Positions 24,227 to 33,638 of a stretch of DNA of 64,000 bases are shown in pieces. The position numbers were made by a program, and so were the translations under genes. Source of the DNA: Magnetospirillum sp. 15-1 (lineage in GTDB: Bacteria > Pseudomonadota > Alphaproteobacteria > Rhodospirillales > Magnetospirillaceae); assembly GCF_900184795.1 (NCBI RefSeq), contig NZ_FXXN01000024.1, positions 256,366-320,365 of the forward strand. Direction: 5' to 3'. Position 1 is the first letter of the stretch; every line of letters starts with the position of its first letter. A model generated the notes under the pieces. The model saw only the letters and a program-made list of their open reading frames with translations. It searched no databases and had not been told where the DNA came from.

Positions 24227-25314
24227 TGCCCACCCTCCTTCGGTCTTGTTTGCCCCTCAAGCGCCGGGCTGTCGCTCTCGCTCCCTTGGCTCCTCCGCGG
24301 CGCTCCGGGCGCCTCAATGGCGCCGCGCTCGACCACGGTCTCGCTCGTTCCACACCACTGCAGCAGCAGCCCGGCCACGCCCTTGGGCAGAGCCAGGACG
24401 ATGGCGATCACCAACCCGCCCATGGGCAGCAGCCAGTGCTCGGTCACCGCCTCCAGGCCGAAATGGGCCAGTTCCAGGATGAAGGCCCCCAGGATGGGGC
24501 CGAACAGGGTGCCCATGCCGCCCAGGATGACCATCACCAGCACATGGCCCGACTGGTGCCAGCCCAGCATGGCGGGGCTGACGAAGCCGTACTGGGTGGC
24601 GGCCAGAAAGCCGGCCAGCCCAGCCAGGGCGCCGGCGATGGCGAAGGCCACCAGCTTGTAGGCCATGGGATCGAAGCCCAGACCGCGCACCCTGCCTTCG
24701 TTGACGCCGATGGCGGCCAGCACCCGGCCGAAGGGCGAGGCCACCACCACCCGCAGCAGCAGGTACACCGCCACCAGACAGCCCAGCACCGCGAAGAAGA
24801 AGGCCTGCTTGCTCTCCAGATTGACCAGGGTGATGCCGAACGCCTCGACCACCGGCTTGACGTAGATGTAGGCGCCGTCCGAACCGCCGGCCAGCTTGGA
24901 ATCGTTGAAGAAGTAATAGCCCATCTGCCCGAAGGCCAGGGTGACCATGATGAAGTAGATGCCGGCGGTGCGGATGGCCAGGAAGCCCACCACGGCCGAG
25001 GCCAGCGCCACCGCCCCCATGGCGGCGGGCAGCACCACCCACAGATTGGCCGCCTCGTATTGCGGGGAGAGCAGGGCCAGCATGTAGCCGCCCAGTCCGA
25101 AGAAGGCAGCATGGCCCAGACTGACCAGCCCCGCCACCCCCACCAGCAGGTCGAGACTCATGGCCAGGATGGCCAGGATCATGATGCCGGTCAGCTTCTG
25201 CAGCAGGAACGCATACTTGACGGTGAAGGCCAGCGGCCCCCAGGCGGGGAACAGCGCCAGCGCCGCCAGCAGCGCCAGCAGGATCAGGGAAAGCCGCTTG
25301 GGAAGGGCGGTCAT
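24223..25314 (-). CDS. livM: ABC transporter permease LivM-type
   Basis: A 363-aa inner-membrane permease with about ten hydrophobic segments. LivM features: GLVSLGHAAFFGLGGYMLALLS, the EAA-like loop ASPFGRVLAAIGVNEGRVRGLGFD, and GLAGFLAATQYG. The C-terminal 35 residues are a polar tail rich in Ser, Pro and Glu. The start ATG at 25314 overlaps the livH stop. It forms the channel together with LivH. Confidence 0.9.
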   Translation of the reverse strand: MTALPKRLSLILLALLAALALFPAWGPLAFTVKYAFLLQKLTGIMILAILAMSLDLLVGVAGLVSLGHAAFFGLGGYMLALLSPQYEAANLWVVLPAAMGAVALASAVVGFLAIRTAGIYFIMVTLAFGQMGYYFFNDSKLAGGSDGAYIYVKPVVEAFGITLVNLESKQAFFFAVLGCLVAVYLLLRVVVASPFGRVLAAIGVNEGRVRGLGFDPMAYKLVAFAIAGALAGLAGFLAATQYGFVSPAMLGWHQSGHVLVMVILGGMGTLFGPILGAFILELAHFGLEAVTEHWLLPMGGLVIAIVLALPKGVAGLLLQWCGTSETVVERGAIEAPGAPRRSQGSESDSPALEGQTRPKEGGQ

Positions 25315-26171
25315 GAGAACAGCCCCCGCGGCTTCCACAGCAGCACCGCCGCCATGACGCCATAGACGGTGAAGCTGGCGAAATCGGGAACGAAGACCTT
25401 GCCGAAGGTGTCGGCCAGGCCGATCAGCATGGCGCCGAGAAAGGCGCCCTTGATGGAGCCGACCCCGCCGATCACCACCACCACGAAACAGAGGATCAGC
25501 ACGGAATCCCCCATGCCCGGCGCCACCGAGGTGATGGGCGTCGAGATGGCCCCGGCCAGCCCGGCCAGGGCGGCGCCGATGGCGAACACCACGCCGAACA
25601 GCAGCTTCACGTTGATGCCCAGGGCCGCCACCATGTCGCGGTTGGAGGCGCCGGCCCGCACCCACATGCCGAAGCGGGTGCGGCTGATCACCAGATACAT
25701 GCCGACCGCCAGCACGGCGCAGACCGCCGACAACAGCAGGCGGTAAACGGGATAGGACAGGGTCTCGGTCAGCTTGATGGACCAGTTCAGCGCGGCGGGC
25801 ACCGGCACGCCGTGCACGTCGGCGCCCCAGGTGATGCGGGTCGCCTCGTTGAAGATCAGGATCAGGCCGTAGGTCAGCAGCACCTGATCGAGATGGTCGC
25901 GGCGATAAAGGGTGCGGACCAGCAGCGCCTCGATCACATAGCCGATGGCCGCCGCGATGGGCAGCGACAGCAGCACCGCCGCGATCAGGCTGCCGGTGAC
26001 CCCGGCCAGCCAATAGGCCAGATAGGCCCCCAGCATGTAGAAGGCCCCGTGAGCCAGATTGATGATGCCCATGATGCCGAAGATCAGGGTCAACCCACTG
26101 GCGACCAGGAAGAGCAGCAGTCCGTACTGAACGCCGTTCAACACCTGAATCAGGAAAAACCAGAAATCCAT
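25311..26171 (-). CDS. livH: ABC transporter permease LivH-type
   Basis: A 286-aa permease with about eight hydrophobic helices and the LivH pattern GLTLIFGIMGIINLAHGAFYMLGAYL, the loop TRFGMWVRAGASNRDMVAALGIN and GGVGSIKGAFLGA. The frame continues upstream, but ATG 26171 (MDFWFF) is the natural start. It lies 127 bp after livK in the operon and pairs with LivM. Confidence 0.92.
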   Translation of the reverse strand: MDFWFFLIQVLNGVQYGLLLFLVASGLTLIFGIMGIINLAHGAFYMLGAYLAYWLAGVTGSLIAAVLLSLPIAAAIGYVIEALLVRTLYRRDHLDQVLLTYGLILIFNEATRITWGADVHGVPVPAALNWSIKLTETLSYPVYRLLLSAVCAVLAVGMYLVISRTRFGMWVRAGASNRDMVAALGINVKLLFGVVFAIGAALAGLAGAISTPITSVAPGMGDSVLILCFVVVVIGGVGSIKGAFLGAMLIGLADTFGKVFVPDFASFTVYGVMAAVLLWKPRGLFS

Positions 26172-26298
26172 CGTGGCTCCAGACCGCGCGCGTCCAAGAC
26201 CGGGGTGGCCGCGCCGCCCGCCTTCCACGAAGCCCCCGGCCGCCATGGGCGACCAGAGCCTCCACCTCCGTGAAAAGCCGGCGACGCGCCCCGACGGG

Positions 26299-27495
26299 TC
26301 AGCCCATCTTGCAGCCGGTGGCGGGGTCGGCCAACGCCTTCTCCGCCACGCCCAGCACCACCTCCTGCCCGCCCTTGACCTGGCGCAGGTAGACGTCCTG
26401 CACCGGATTGTGGGCCTTGGACAGGGTGAAGGTACCGCGCGGGCTCTTGATCACCGCCTTTTCCATGGCGGCGATCAGGTCGGCCTTGGCCGCTGTATCG
26501 CCCTTGACGGTGCCCATGCCCTGGAACAGCAGTTGGGCGGCGTCGTAGCCCTGCACCGCGTAGACATCGGCCTCCTTGGAGAACGCCTTGCGGTAGGCGG
26601 CGCGGAACGTCTTGTTCTCGGGGGTGTCCAGCGCGTCGGCATAGTGCAGCGTGGTCAGCACGCCCTCGGCCGCCTCGCCCTGCTCCTTCAGCACGCCGTC
26701 GGTCAGGAAGCCCGGCCCCATCAGCGGAATGGATTTCAGCCCGGCGGCCGCGTAGTCCTTGACGAACTTCAGGGCGCCCGAACCGGCGAAGAACACGAAG
26801 ACGCCGTCCGGCTTCAGCGCGGCGATCTCGGTCAGGTTGGCCTGGAACTCCTCCTGCGGGAAGGGAACCAGAATTTGCTTGGCGATCTTGCCGCCCGCCT
26901 TGACGAATCCCTGCTCGAAGCCGTTCACCGCCTCTTCGCCCGCCGCGTATTTCCACGACATGGTGACCACGTTCTTGAGGCCGCGCTCCATGGCGACCTT
27001 GGCCATGGGATAAGCGGTCTGCCAGTTGGTGAACGAGGTGCGGAAGATGTTCGGCGCGCACAAGGGGCCGGTGGCGGCACCGGCGCCGGCATTGGCGATC
27101 ACCGTGATGGTGCCGGTTTCCCGCACCACCTTGACCATGCCCATGGCCACGCCCGAGTGGACCGGGCCGACCACGAAGTCGACGTTCTCGCCGGTGACCA
27201 GCTTGTTGGTATTCTCGGGGCCCTTGGCGGGATTGGACTCGTCGTCCACGGCGATGAACTGGATATCGCGGCCGCCCAGCTTGCCGCCGCGCTCCTCGAG
27301 CGCCAGCTTGAAACCGTTGGTGATGGCCTCGCCCAGCCCGGCATAGGTGCCGGAATAGGGCAGCAGGAAGCCGACCCTGACCTTGGCGGTGTTGCCGATG
27401 GCGAAGCGCGTCGGCACGAAGCCGCCGGCGCCCGCGGCCACCAGCGCACCGGTCCGCAGCATAGCGCGGCGGGAAATACCCTTCATATCCTTCAT
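26299..27495 (-). CDS. livK: Periplasmic substrate-binding protein of the liv-type transporter
   Basis: A 398-aa type I periplasmic binding protein. The N-terminus has a twin-arginine-like signal (SRRAMLRTGALVAAGAGGF), then VRVGFLLPYSGTYAGLGEAITNGF, which is typical of HAAT receptors. It is the first gene of the livK-H-M-G-F-bclA operon and should deliver the ligand to LivHM. HAAT receptors near aromatic-acid genes often bind benzoate derivatives; that is inference from context. The best start is the first ATG (27495), preceded by GGGAGG. Confidence 0.88.
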   Translation of the reverse strand: MKDMKGISRRAMLRTGALVAAGAGGFVPTRFAIGNTAKVRVGFLLPYSGTYAGLGEAITNGFKLALEERGGKLGGRDIQFIAVDDESNPAKGPENTNKLVTGENVDFVVGPVHSGVAMGMVKVVRETGTITVIANAGAGAATGPLCAPNIFRTSFTNWQTAYPMAKVAMERGLKNVVTMSWKYAAGEEAVNGFEQGFVKAGGKIAKQILVPFPQEEFQANLTEIAALKPDGVFVFFAGSGALKFVKDYAAAGLKSIPLMGPGFLTDGVLKEQGEAAEGVLTTLHYADALDTPENKTFRAAYRKAFSKEADVYAVQGYDAAQLLFQGMGTVKGDTAAKADLIAAMEKAVIKSPRGTFTLSKAHNPVQDVYLRQVKGGQEVVLGVAEKALADPATGCKMG

Positions 27496-27755
27496 GACAA
27501 TCCTCCCAGGCTTTCAGGCATGGTCCGTTCCGTCGTCTTGTTCAGGGTTTACGGCTGTCCCCGGCCGGAAGCCCCACTTTCGCCCTTTCCGCTCCACCGG
27601 AACGGGCGACATCGCATCGGATACGGATCCACTTAAATCGGCATCCTAATGCGCATTTCGTCCGAATGCAATCTTGCCCCCGGAGCGGAGTTGATCTTGG
27701 CCGGCGACCGGTCCACCATTCGCCCGACATCTGGTCAGACCAAGGAGCCCGCGCC
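27496..27755. promoter_or_regulatory. Divergent control region between the aromatic-acid operon and the FAA hydrolase
   Basis: This 260-bp gap separates the leftward livK operon from the rightward hydrolase. It holds a small dyad, GCATT-N7-AATGC (27653-27669), that could be an operator. I see no strong -35/-10 pair. An aromatic-acid sensor may bind here, but no regulator gene lies next to it. Confidence 0.25.
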
Positions 27756-28445
27756 GTGACCGCTCATCTCTTCGAGCTTGCCCTTCCCACCGTCGCCGTC
27801 AAGGGGGAAGCGGCGCTTTACCCGGTCCGCCGCGTCTTTTGCGTCGGCCGCAACTATGCCGGCCACGCCCGCGAGATGGGCAGCGACCCGAATCGCGAGC
27901 CGCCGTTCTATTTCACCAAGCCGGCCGACGCGCTGGTTCCGGGTGGCGGCGACATCCCCTACCCGCCCGGCACCGCCAACCTCCACCACGAGGTGGAACT
28001 GGTGGTGGCGCTGTCGCGCCCCGTCTACAAGTGCACGGCCGAGGATGCCAAGTCGGCGGTGTTCGGCCACGCCATCGGCCTGGACATGACCCGGCGCGAC
28101 CTGCAATTCGCCGCCCGCGACAAGGGGCGTCCGTGGTGCCTGGGCAAGGCGTTCGAATTCTCGGCCCCCATCTCCGCCCTGGTCCGCGCCGACGCGCCCA
28201 AGCTCAGGGGCCGCATCGCCCTGGAGGTCAACGGCCAGGTGCGCCAGAGCGGCGATATCGACGAGATGATCTGGTCGGTGCCGGAAGTGATCGCCCATCT
28301 GTCCCAGTACTACCATCTGGGGCCGGGCGATCTGATCTTCACCGGCACGCCCGAGGGCGTCGGCCCGGTGGTGGCCGGCGACCGTCTGCGCGGAACCATC
28401 GACGGACTGGGCGAACTCGAGGTCCGCATCACTCCAGAAGGCTGA
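27756..28445 (+). CDS. FAA-family hydrolase (fumarylpyruvate hydrolase-like)
   Basis: A 229-aa protein with the fumarylacetoacetase C-terminal fold: VFCVGRNYAGHAREMG, PPFYFTKPADAL, the metal-ligand region HHEVELVVAL and FTGTPEGVGPVVAGD. The small size and motifs fit fumarylpyruvate or acylpyruvate hydrolases of gentisate-type ring cleavage. GTG 27756 is chosen because AAGGAG lies 8 bp upstream. It diverges from the benzoate-type uptake operon, so a role in aromatic catabolism is reasonable, but FAA-fold oxaloacetate decarboxylases look similar. Confidence 0.8.
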   Translation: MTAHLFELALPTVAVKGEAALYPVRRVFCVGRNYAGHAREMGSDPNREPPFYFTKPADALVPGGGDIPYPPGTANLHHEVELVVALSRPVYKCTAEDAKSAVFGHAIGLDMTRRDLQFAARDKGRPWCLGKAFEFSAPISALVRADAPKLRGRIALEVNGQVRQSGDIDEMIWSVPEVIAHLSQYYHLGPGDLIFTGTPEGVGPVVAGDRLRGTIDGLGELEVRITPEG

Positions 28446-28543
28446 GCGGCGCGCCTCAAATATGAGGCGGGCCGCTCCAGCGCCCGTTGAGGGCGCGGCC
28501 AAGGGCGCGGAGGCGCCCGCCCGGCGAGGGAAAATGATAAGGC

Positions 28544-28580
28544 CTATAGCGTGATGCACATTTTGGGCATCACGCTATAG
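28544..28580. terminator. Hairpin with 14-bp perfect arms between convergent genes
   Basis: CTATAGCGTGATGC (28544-28557) and GCATCACGCTATAG (28567-28580) form a perfect stem around a 9-nt loop with TTTT. A shorter dyad, CGCCTCA/TGAGGCG, lies at 28452-28469. Both are between the convergent FAA hydrolase and sensor kinase genes. They may terminate both transcripts, but the long hairpin has no T-run after it and could be a repeat-family palindrome. Confidence 0.5.
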
Positions 28581-28583
28581 AAC

Positions 28584-30266
28584 CTAGGCCTCGGCCGACG
28601 AGTGCAGGGTGAAGTTGAAGGTCGTGCCCTTCTTGGGCTCGGACTCCACCCAGATGGTGCCGCCGAACCTGTGGACGATGCGCCGGCACAGCGCCAGGCC
28701 GATGCCGGTCCCGCCGGGGAAGCGGTTGGGCTCCAGGCGCTGGAAGATGATGAAGATCTTCTCGAAATAGGCCGGCTCGATGCCGATGCCGTTGTCGTGC
28801 ACCGCGATACGCCACAGTCCCTTGGGCTCCAGCGTGGCGGTGATCTCGATCTGCGGCGGGGCATCGGGCTGGCGATAGATCAGGGCGTTTTCCATCAGGT
28901 TCTGGAACAGGCTTTCCGCCTGTCGCGCCTCGGCCAGAACCACGGGCAGCGTGTCCATCTTGATGGTGGCGCCCGACGCCTGGATATCCGGCCCCAGATT
29001 CGCCAGCACGGCCTCCACCACCGCGTTCAAATCCACCGGCACGAATTCCGGCGGCGAGCGCGACACGCGGGCATAGTCCAGCAGGTCGGGAATCATCGAC
29101 GACATATGCTTGGCGCCGCCGACGATATAGCCGATGAATTCGTCGGCATCCTTGTCCAGGCGTCCCTCGTAGCGCCGCGCCAGCAATTGCGCGTAGCTGG
29201 CGATATTGCGCAGCGGCGTCTGCAGGTCATGGGACGCCACATAGGCGAACTGCTCGAGATCGGCGTTGGAGCGCGCCAGTTCCTCGGTCCGCCGTTCCAG
29301 CGCCCGCCAGGTGCGCAGCATGCCGATGCCGCCCAGGGAGGTGACGATGATGAAGGCGCCGGCCAGGACGATCACCTTGATGCCTTCCTTGCGCCACTCG
29401 CCCAGATAATCCTCGGTCGCCATGCCCACCAGGGTGATCAGCGGGTAGTTGGCGATGGGCTGGTACGAGAAGGTGCGCCGGATGTTGTCGGCACCGGCCA
29501 CCGCCTCGTAGGTGCCGCCCTGGGGATGGGCGGTGATCCGGGCGGTGAAGGTCGGCGAGACCGTCGTCTGCCCCACATAGCCGGCGTGGGGAAAGCGGGC
29601 GAGCAGGTCGAAGTTGCGCGAGGCGTCGCCGCGCATCACCACGGTGCCCTGGGGTCCGACCTCCAGGTTGTTGAACTTTTGCTCGAACCACGCGATGGTC
29701 ACCGGGGCGAAGACGATACCGCCGAAGCTGCCGTCGGACAGGGTCAGCCGGCGGGCGAAGATCAGCACCCACTTGTTGCTGATGCGCCCCAGAATCGGCG
29801 GCGAGATCACCAGCCCCAGCTTGGGATCGTCGCGCAGGCTGCTGAAGTATTCGCGGTCCGCCGTATTGATTCCGACCTGCGGCTCTTCCGAACCGGCGAT
29901 CACATCGCCCGCCACGTTGGCCAGACGCAGGCTGTCGGTCATCTTCAGGCGGCCTTGCAGATGCTCCAGAAAGGCCTTCATCTCCGACCCGGCGAGAGCT
30001 CCGCCGGTGCGTTGAATCCGCGCCGCCTCGTCGGCAACGGAAAGCAGGGCGAGGTCGATCTGGTCGATATCGCCGGCGATGCTTTGGGAAACCAGGCGGT
30101 TGGTGTTGCGCGTCGTGACGGCCGCCCGGTCCTGGTACTGGCGGTAGCTGGCGTCCAGGGACATCCAGGCAAGGCCGAGAACCGAGGCGTTGACGAACAG
30201 CAGCAATGCCACCAGCCGCCAGCGCGACGCCTTGAATTTATTGAAATCGGCCTTTACCGCCGCCAC
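28584..30266 (-). CDS. Membrane sensor histidine kinase (orphan)
   Basis: A 560-aa kinase. Membrane helices lie near residues 15-35 and 295-315 and enclose a periplasmic sensor of the double-Cache type (residues 40-290, with NTADREYFSSLRDD, LIFARRL). Then come a DHp helix with the phosphorylatable His in YVASHDLQTPLRN and an HATPase domain (NLMENALIY, DNGIGI, GTGIGLALC), resembling phytochrome-type kinases. GTG 30266 is preferred over a TTG at 30293 because GGAGGAGG lies between them. No response regulator is adjacent, so the partner is unknown. Confidence 0.85.
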   Translation of the reverse strand: MAAVKADFNKFKASRWRLVALLLFVNASVLGLAWMSLDASYRQYQDRAAVTTRNTNRLVSQSIAGDIDQIDLALLSVADEAARIQRTGGALAGSEMKAFLEHLQGRLKMTDSLRLANVAGDVIAGSEEPQVGINTADREYFSSLRDDPKLGLVISPPILGRISNKWVLIFARRLTLSDGSFGGIVFAPVTIAWFEQKFNNLEVGPQGTVVMRGDASRNFDLLARFPHAGYVGQTTVSPTFTARITAHPQGGTYEAVAGADNIRRTFSYQPIANYPLITLVGMATEDYLGEWRKEGIKVIVLAGAFIIVTSLGGIGMLRTWRALERRTEELARSNADLEQFAYVASHDLQTPLRNIASYAQLLARRYEGRLDKDADEFIGYIVGGAKHMSSMIPDLLDYARVSRSPPEFVPVDLNAVVEAVLANLGPDIQASGATIKMDTLPVVLAEARQAESLFQNLMENALIYRQPDAPPQIEITATLEPKGLWRIAVHDNGIGIEPAYFEKIFIIFQRLEPNRFPGGTGIGLALCRRIVHRFGGTIWVESEPKKGTTFNFTLHSSAEA

Positions 30267-30548
30267 TCCCGGCCCTCCTCCCCAGAAGGACAATAGCGTA
30301 GGGGAATCACCTTACCTTAAGCCAATAGGGCTTGCCCAGATATTCCAATACGCTCGCAACGTTAAATTCATGGCTGACAGCAACCCGGAATTCTTCCCTG
30401 AGGATAGTTGGCTCTAATATATAAGTAATCACCCGATCCCATCTTGCCCATCTTGGTTCAATTGCAAAAATCATTTGATGCCGCGAGACCTCGACGATAA
30501 TGATGGCGGGGGCGAGGGACTAGCAAACGGGCAGCGGGTTATCATTCG

Positions 30549-32027
30549 ATGGCATCACCGATCAGAGACGATCTTGAGGCGGCGCCGGAAGCTCTGCTGG
30601 AAGGCGCCTACTGCGCCAAGCTCGAGGATTTCTACTCCCCCGGGTCGCGCGATCTCATCGGCCGCTTCCTGACCAATTTCACGGAATCCCTGGTCATCAC
30701 GCCGACGGAACTGGTGTTCTCGGCCAAGTACCAGAAGCGTCTCAGCGATACCGGCCGTATCATGATGAACGCCGTCGACAAGATCGCCACCCTGCAGGCC
30801 AAGACCAGGGGCGAGAGCGCGGCCCAGCGGCTGCGCGACCTCAACGCCCTGATCAGCGCCGGCATGAAGAAGGCGTGGGACGACGACAAGGACAAGCCGC
30901 CACCCGCCGTCACGCCGGAAAGCTTCTCCGCCTACTGTGCCGGCCTGAAGGGAAGTCCGGCGGAGAACAATTACGCGGCCAACCGTGCCCTGACCGAGAT
31001 TCTGTTCTCCCATAAGGTATGGAAGGACAAGATCGCCGTCCTGGTGAAGATGTTCGCGCTGACCAAAGGCAAGGACGAGAACCGCCATGTCGAGCAGGTT
31101 CTGTCCGAATGCCTGAAGAGCGATCCGGCGCTGGACCAGATGCTGGGCCTGTGCGAGACGCTGGAGGAGCGCTGCAACGACCTCGCCGATCTTTGGAAGG
31201 GCGAGTGGAAGCAGCGCGATACCGCCCATCCGGTGGTCGAGACCATCGCCGCCATGATTTCCGACGGCTCGGCTCCCAATTGCAAGGCCTCGGTGGAATA
31301 TTCCCTGCTGCGCACCCTGGCCAGCAAGATGCCGCTGCGCTCGGCCGAGCCCGAGATCGAGATTTTCGCCCTGTTCGACCTGTTCAAGCGCATGTGGATC
31401 GGGACCACCCTGATCGGCGGCGGCAAGGCGCTGATCTCGCTGGAACGCCGCCAGGCCCGCCACCTCAACAAGGAAGGCGTCACCGACCTGCTGCGCGAGC
31501 GCAAGGTGGTGGCCGACCGTTACGCCTTCCTGATGCAGTTGAGCACGGTGGCGGTGGGCCAGGGCAACCGGGCCATGCTGAAGACCTTCATCGAGCACTA
31601 TTTCGGCGACAAGGATTTCATACCGCGCGTGGTGGCGGGCCAGGAGCCCCCGGTGCCCAAACTGCAGACCTTGACCGGCATCCACCGGACGATCAAGGCC
31701 TCGTGGCTGCCCGACGGCGACAAGGTGGCGTTCGCGGCCCAGGTGGAGGCGGCGCAAACCCAGTTGCTGAAGAATTCCCGCCTGTTCGAGCAGATCGACA
31801 AGAAGGGCGGCGGTCCGGCCCAGAAAGTCCTGACCCTGCTGGACCTCTCCCGCAAGGGAACCTTCATCGACGGCGGCAACATGGATGCGGTCCGCCAGAT
31901 CCTGAACGGCTATCTGCGCGACGGCGGCTTCCTGACCGACTACCTGGGCACCGCCTCGGGAGAGGAACGGGACCGCAAGATGCTCCTGCTGACCAAGACC
32001 CTGGCCAGCATCGGCATCATGGTCTGA
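30549..32027 (+). CDS. Conserved hypothetical protein, 492 aa
   Basis: No family recognised. It is a soluble, mostly helical protein without signal or membrane segments. Regions rich in charged helices (DKIATLQAKTRGESAAQRLRD split by turns, LLRERKVVADRYAFLMQLS) resemble the large uncharacterised proteins of magnetospirilla, and its overall style resembles the 441-aa protein at 1322, though I see no alignable stretch. The 282-bp region before it is AT-rich and contains no other plausible gene. It stands alone, ending 7 bp from the convergent NifU-like gene. Confidence 0.7.
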   Translation: MASPIRDDLEAAPEALLEGAYCAKLEDFYSPGSRDLIGRFLTNFTESLVITPTELVFSAKYQKRLSDTGRIMMNAVDKIATLQAKTRGESAAQRLRDLNALISAGMKKAWDDDKDKPPPAVTPESFSAYCAGLKGSPAENNYAANRALTEILFSHKVWKDKIAVLVKMFALTKGKDENRHVEQVLSECLKSDPALDQMLGLCETLEERCNDLADLWKGEWKQRDTAHPVVETIAAMISDGSAPNCKASVEYSLLRTLASKMPLRSAEPEIEIFALFDLFKRMWIGTTLIGGGKALISLERRQARHLNKEGVTDLLRERKVVADRYAFLMQLSTVAVGQGNRAMLKTFIEHYFGDKDFIPRVVAGQEPPVPKLQTLTGIHRTIKASWLPDGDKVAFAAQVEAAQTQLLKNSRLFEQIDKKGGGPAQKVLTLLDLSRKGTFIDGGNMDAVRQILNGYLRDGGFLTDYLGTASGEERDRKMLLLTKTLASIGIMV

Positions 32028-32034
32028 AGTCCCC

Positions 32035-32439
32035 TCACCCTCCCTTGGTCGCCTTGACCAGGGCCTTGAAGGGCAGCAGGACGCAGGCGTGGCGGCTCTT
32101 GTGCGGCCGTACCGGCAAAAAGACCGCCAGGGCGGGAAAGGCCGGATCGGCCCCCGTCTTCAGCATGCCCGAGACCTGATCGAGCAGTCGGGCGGCGTCA
32201 TCGGCCTCCAGGCCGACCGCCCTTTCCTCCGCCAGCGCGGCGGCGGCCTTGCACAGCAGGCAGCCCTTGACCCGGTGGCCCGACGCCGTCACCCGGCCGC
32301 CCTCCAGCGCGACATCCAAACTGACCCGGTCGCCGCACAGGGGATTGTCGAGGGTAACGCTGGCATCGGCGCCGTCCAGCACCGCCGGTTCCCTGGCGGC
32401 CAGTTCCTTGATGGCCGCACCGTACAGATCATCACTCAT
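32035..32439 (-). CDS. NifU/IscU-like iron-sulfur scaffold protein
   Basis: A 134-aa protein with the scaffold cysteine pattern: NPLCGD near residue 35, GCLLC near 60-63 and RHACVLLPF near 118, as in SufU/IscU N-type scaffolds. It would accept sulfur and iron for Fe-S cluster assembly. It overlaps the SufS-like gene (ATGA) and ends the leftward operon. Because the first gene of this operon encodes a [2Fe-2S] hydroxylase subunit, a dedicated assembly role is plausible. Confidence 0.85.
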   Translation of the reverse strand: MSDDLYGAAIKELAAREPAVLDGADASVTLDNPLCGDRVSLDVALEGGRVTASGHRVKGCLLCKAAAALAEERAVGLEADDAARLLDQVSGMLKTGADPAFPALAVFLPVRPHKSRHACVLLPFKALVKATKGG

Positions 32440-33638
32440 CGCAGCACCTTCACCGCCTCGGCCAATCCCCGCAGCAGGGCGTCCACGTCATCCCGGTTGG
32501 TGTAAGGAGCCAGCGAGGCGCGCAAGGTCCCCTCCTCCAGCCCCAGCACGCTCATCAGCGGCCGGGCGCAATGGGCGCCGCCGCGCACCGCCACGCCGCG
32601 CTCGGCCAGCAGATGCGACAGGTCGTGGGGATGGCAGCCCTCCGCCGTGAAGGACACCACCGGCACGCGGGCCTCGAGGCCCAGCGGCCCGACGATCCTC
32701 ACCCCCGCCATGGAACGCAGCCCATCCAACAGGTGCCAGGTCAGGGCCGCTTCCTGCTGATGCACCGCCTGCCAATCCAGGCCGCTCATCCAGTCCAGGG
32801 CGGCGGCCAGCCCCACCGCCTGGGCCACCGGCGGAGTACCCGCCTCGAAGCGGTGGGGCGGCTCGCCCCAGGTGAAATCATCGTCGCCCACCGTACCGAC
32901 CATGCCGCCACCCACCACCAGCGGCGCCATGCCGTCGAGAATTTCCGCCCGCCCCCACAGCACCCCGATACCCGTGGGGCCATAGGCCTTGTGCCCGGCG
33001 AAGGCGTAAAGATCGGCTCCCAGGGCGCGGGGATCGACGCGGCCGTGCGGCACCATCTGGGCACCGTCCACCACCAGCCGGGCGCCCACTCCATGGGCCG
33101 CCTCGGCCAGCCGGGGCAGATCGCTGACCGCGCCGCTGACATTGGAGGCATGGGTCGCCACCACCACCTTGCAGCGCGGCGTGACCACGGCGCCGAGACC
33201 GGAGAGGTCCAGCCGCCCGTCCGGGGTGACCGGCAGCCAGCGCAGGCCGAAGCCCCGCTCCTTGGCCAGGGCCATCCACGGCAGGCAGGAGGAATGGTGT
33301 TCCAGCCGGCTGACCACCACCTCGTCGCCCGGCCCCAGAGTCCGCCCCAGCCCCCAGGCCGCCATGTTGAGCGCCAGGGTGCAGCCGGCGGTGAACACCA
33401 CCTCCTCGGCCGGAGCGTTGAGGAAACGGCCCACCGCGGCACGGGCGCCGTCATAGGCGGCATCGGCGCGCTGGGCCATCTCGTGCAGGCCGCGCCGCAC
33501 ATTGGAACGGGCGGTGCGGTTGTGGTGGGTCACCGCCTCGGAGACCAGGCCCGGAATCTGCGCCATGGCGGCGCTGTCCAGGTAGTGGAAGCCCGGCCGG
33601 GCCAAGGCGGGAAAGGCTTCGCGAATGGTCTGGCTCAT
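32436..33638 (-). CDS. SufS/CsdA-type cysteine desulfurase
   Basis: A 400-aa class V aminotransferase-fold desulfurase. PLP lysine in AGHKAYGPTG, PLP-anchoring His in HASNVSGAV, and the catalytic Cys in GGAHCARP near residue 362. Group II (SufS/CsdA/NifS4) features are clear. It releases sulfur from cysteine to the scaffold next door. In Rhodobacter a NifS4 desulfurase sulfurates the molybdenum cofactor of xanthine dehydrogenase (established for that system), so the link to the hydroxylase subunits upstream is meaningful. Overlaps both neighbours. Confidence 0.88.
   Translation of the reverse strand: MSQTIREAFPALARPGFHYLDSAAMAQIPGLVSEAVTHHNRTARSNVRRGLHEMAQRADAAYDGARAAVGRFLNAPAEEVVFTAGCTLALNMAAWGLGRTLGPGDEVVVSRLEHHSSCLPWMALAKERGFGLRWLPVTPDGRLDLSGLGAVVTPRCKVVVATHASNVSGAVSDLPRLAEAAHGVGARLVVDGAQMVPHGRVDPRALGADLYAFAGHKAYGPTGIGVLWGRAEILDGMAPLVVGGGMVGTVGDDDFTWGEPPHRFEAGTPPVAQAVGLAAALDWMSGLDWQAVHQQEAALTWHLLDGLRSMAGVRIVGPLGLEARVPVVSFTAEGCHPHDLSHLLAERGVAVRGGAHCARPLMSVLGLEEGTLRASLAPYTNRDDVDALLRGLAEAVKVLR

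Noticed and set aside
30371-30418. 15-codon frame (MADSNPEFFPEDSWL) before the hypothetical gene at 30549
   Set aside because: No ribosome-binding site and no regulatory stem-loops of a leader-peptide type follow it.
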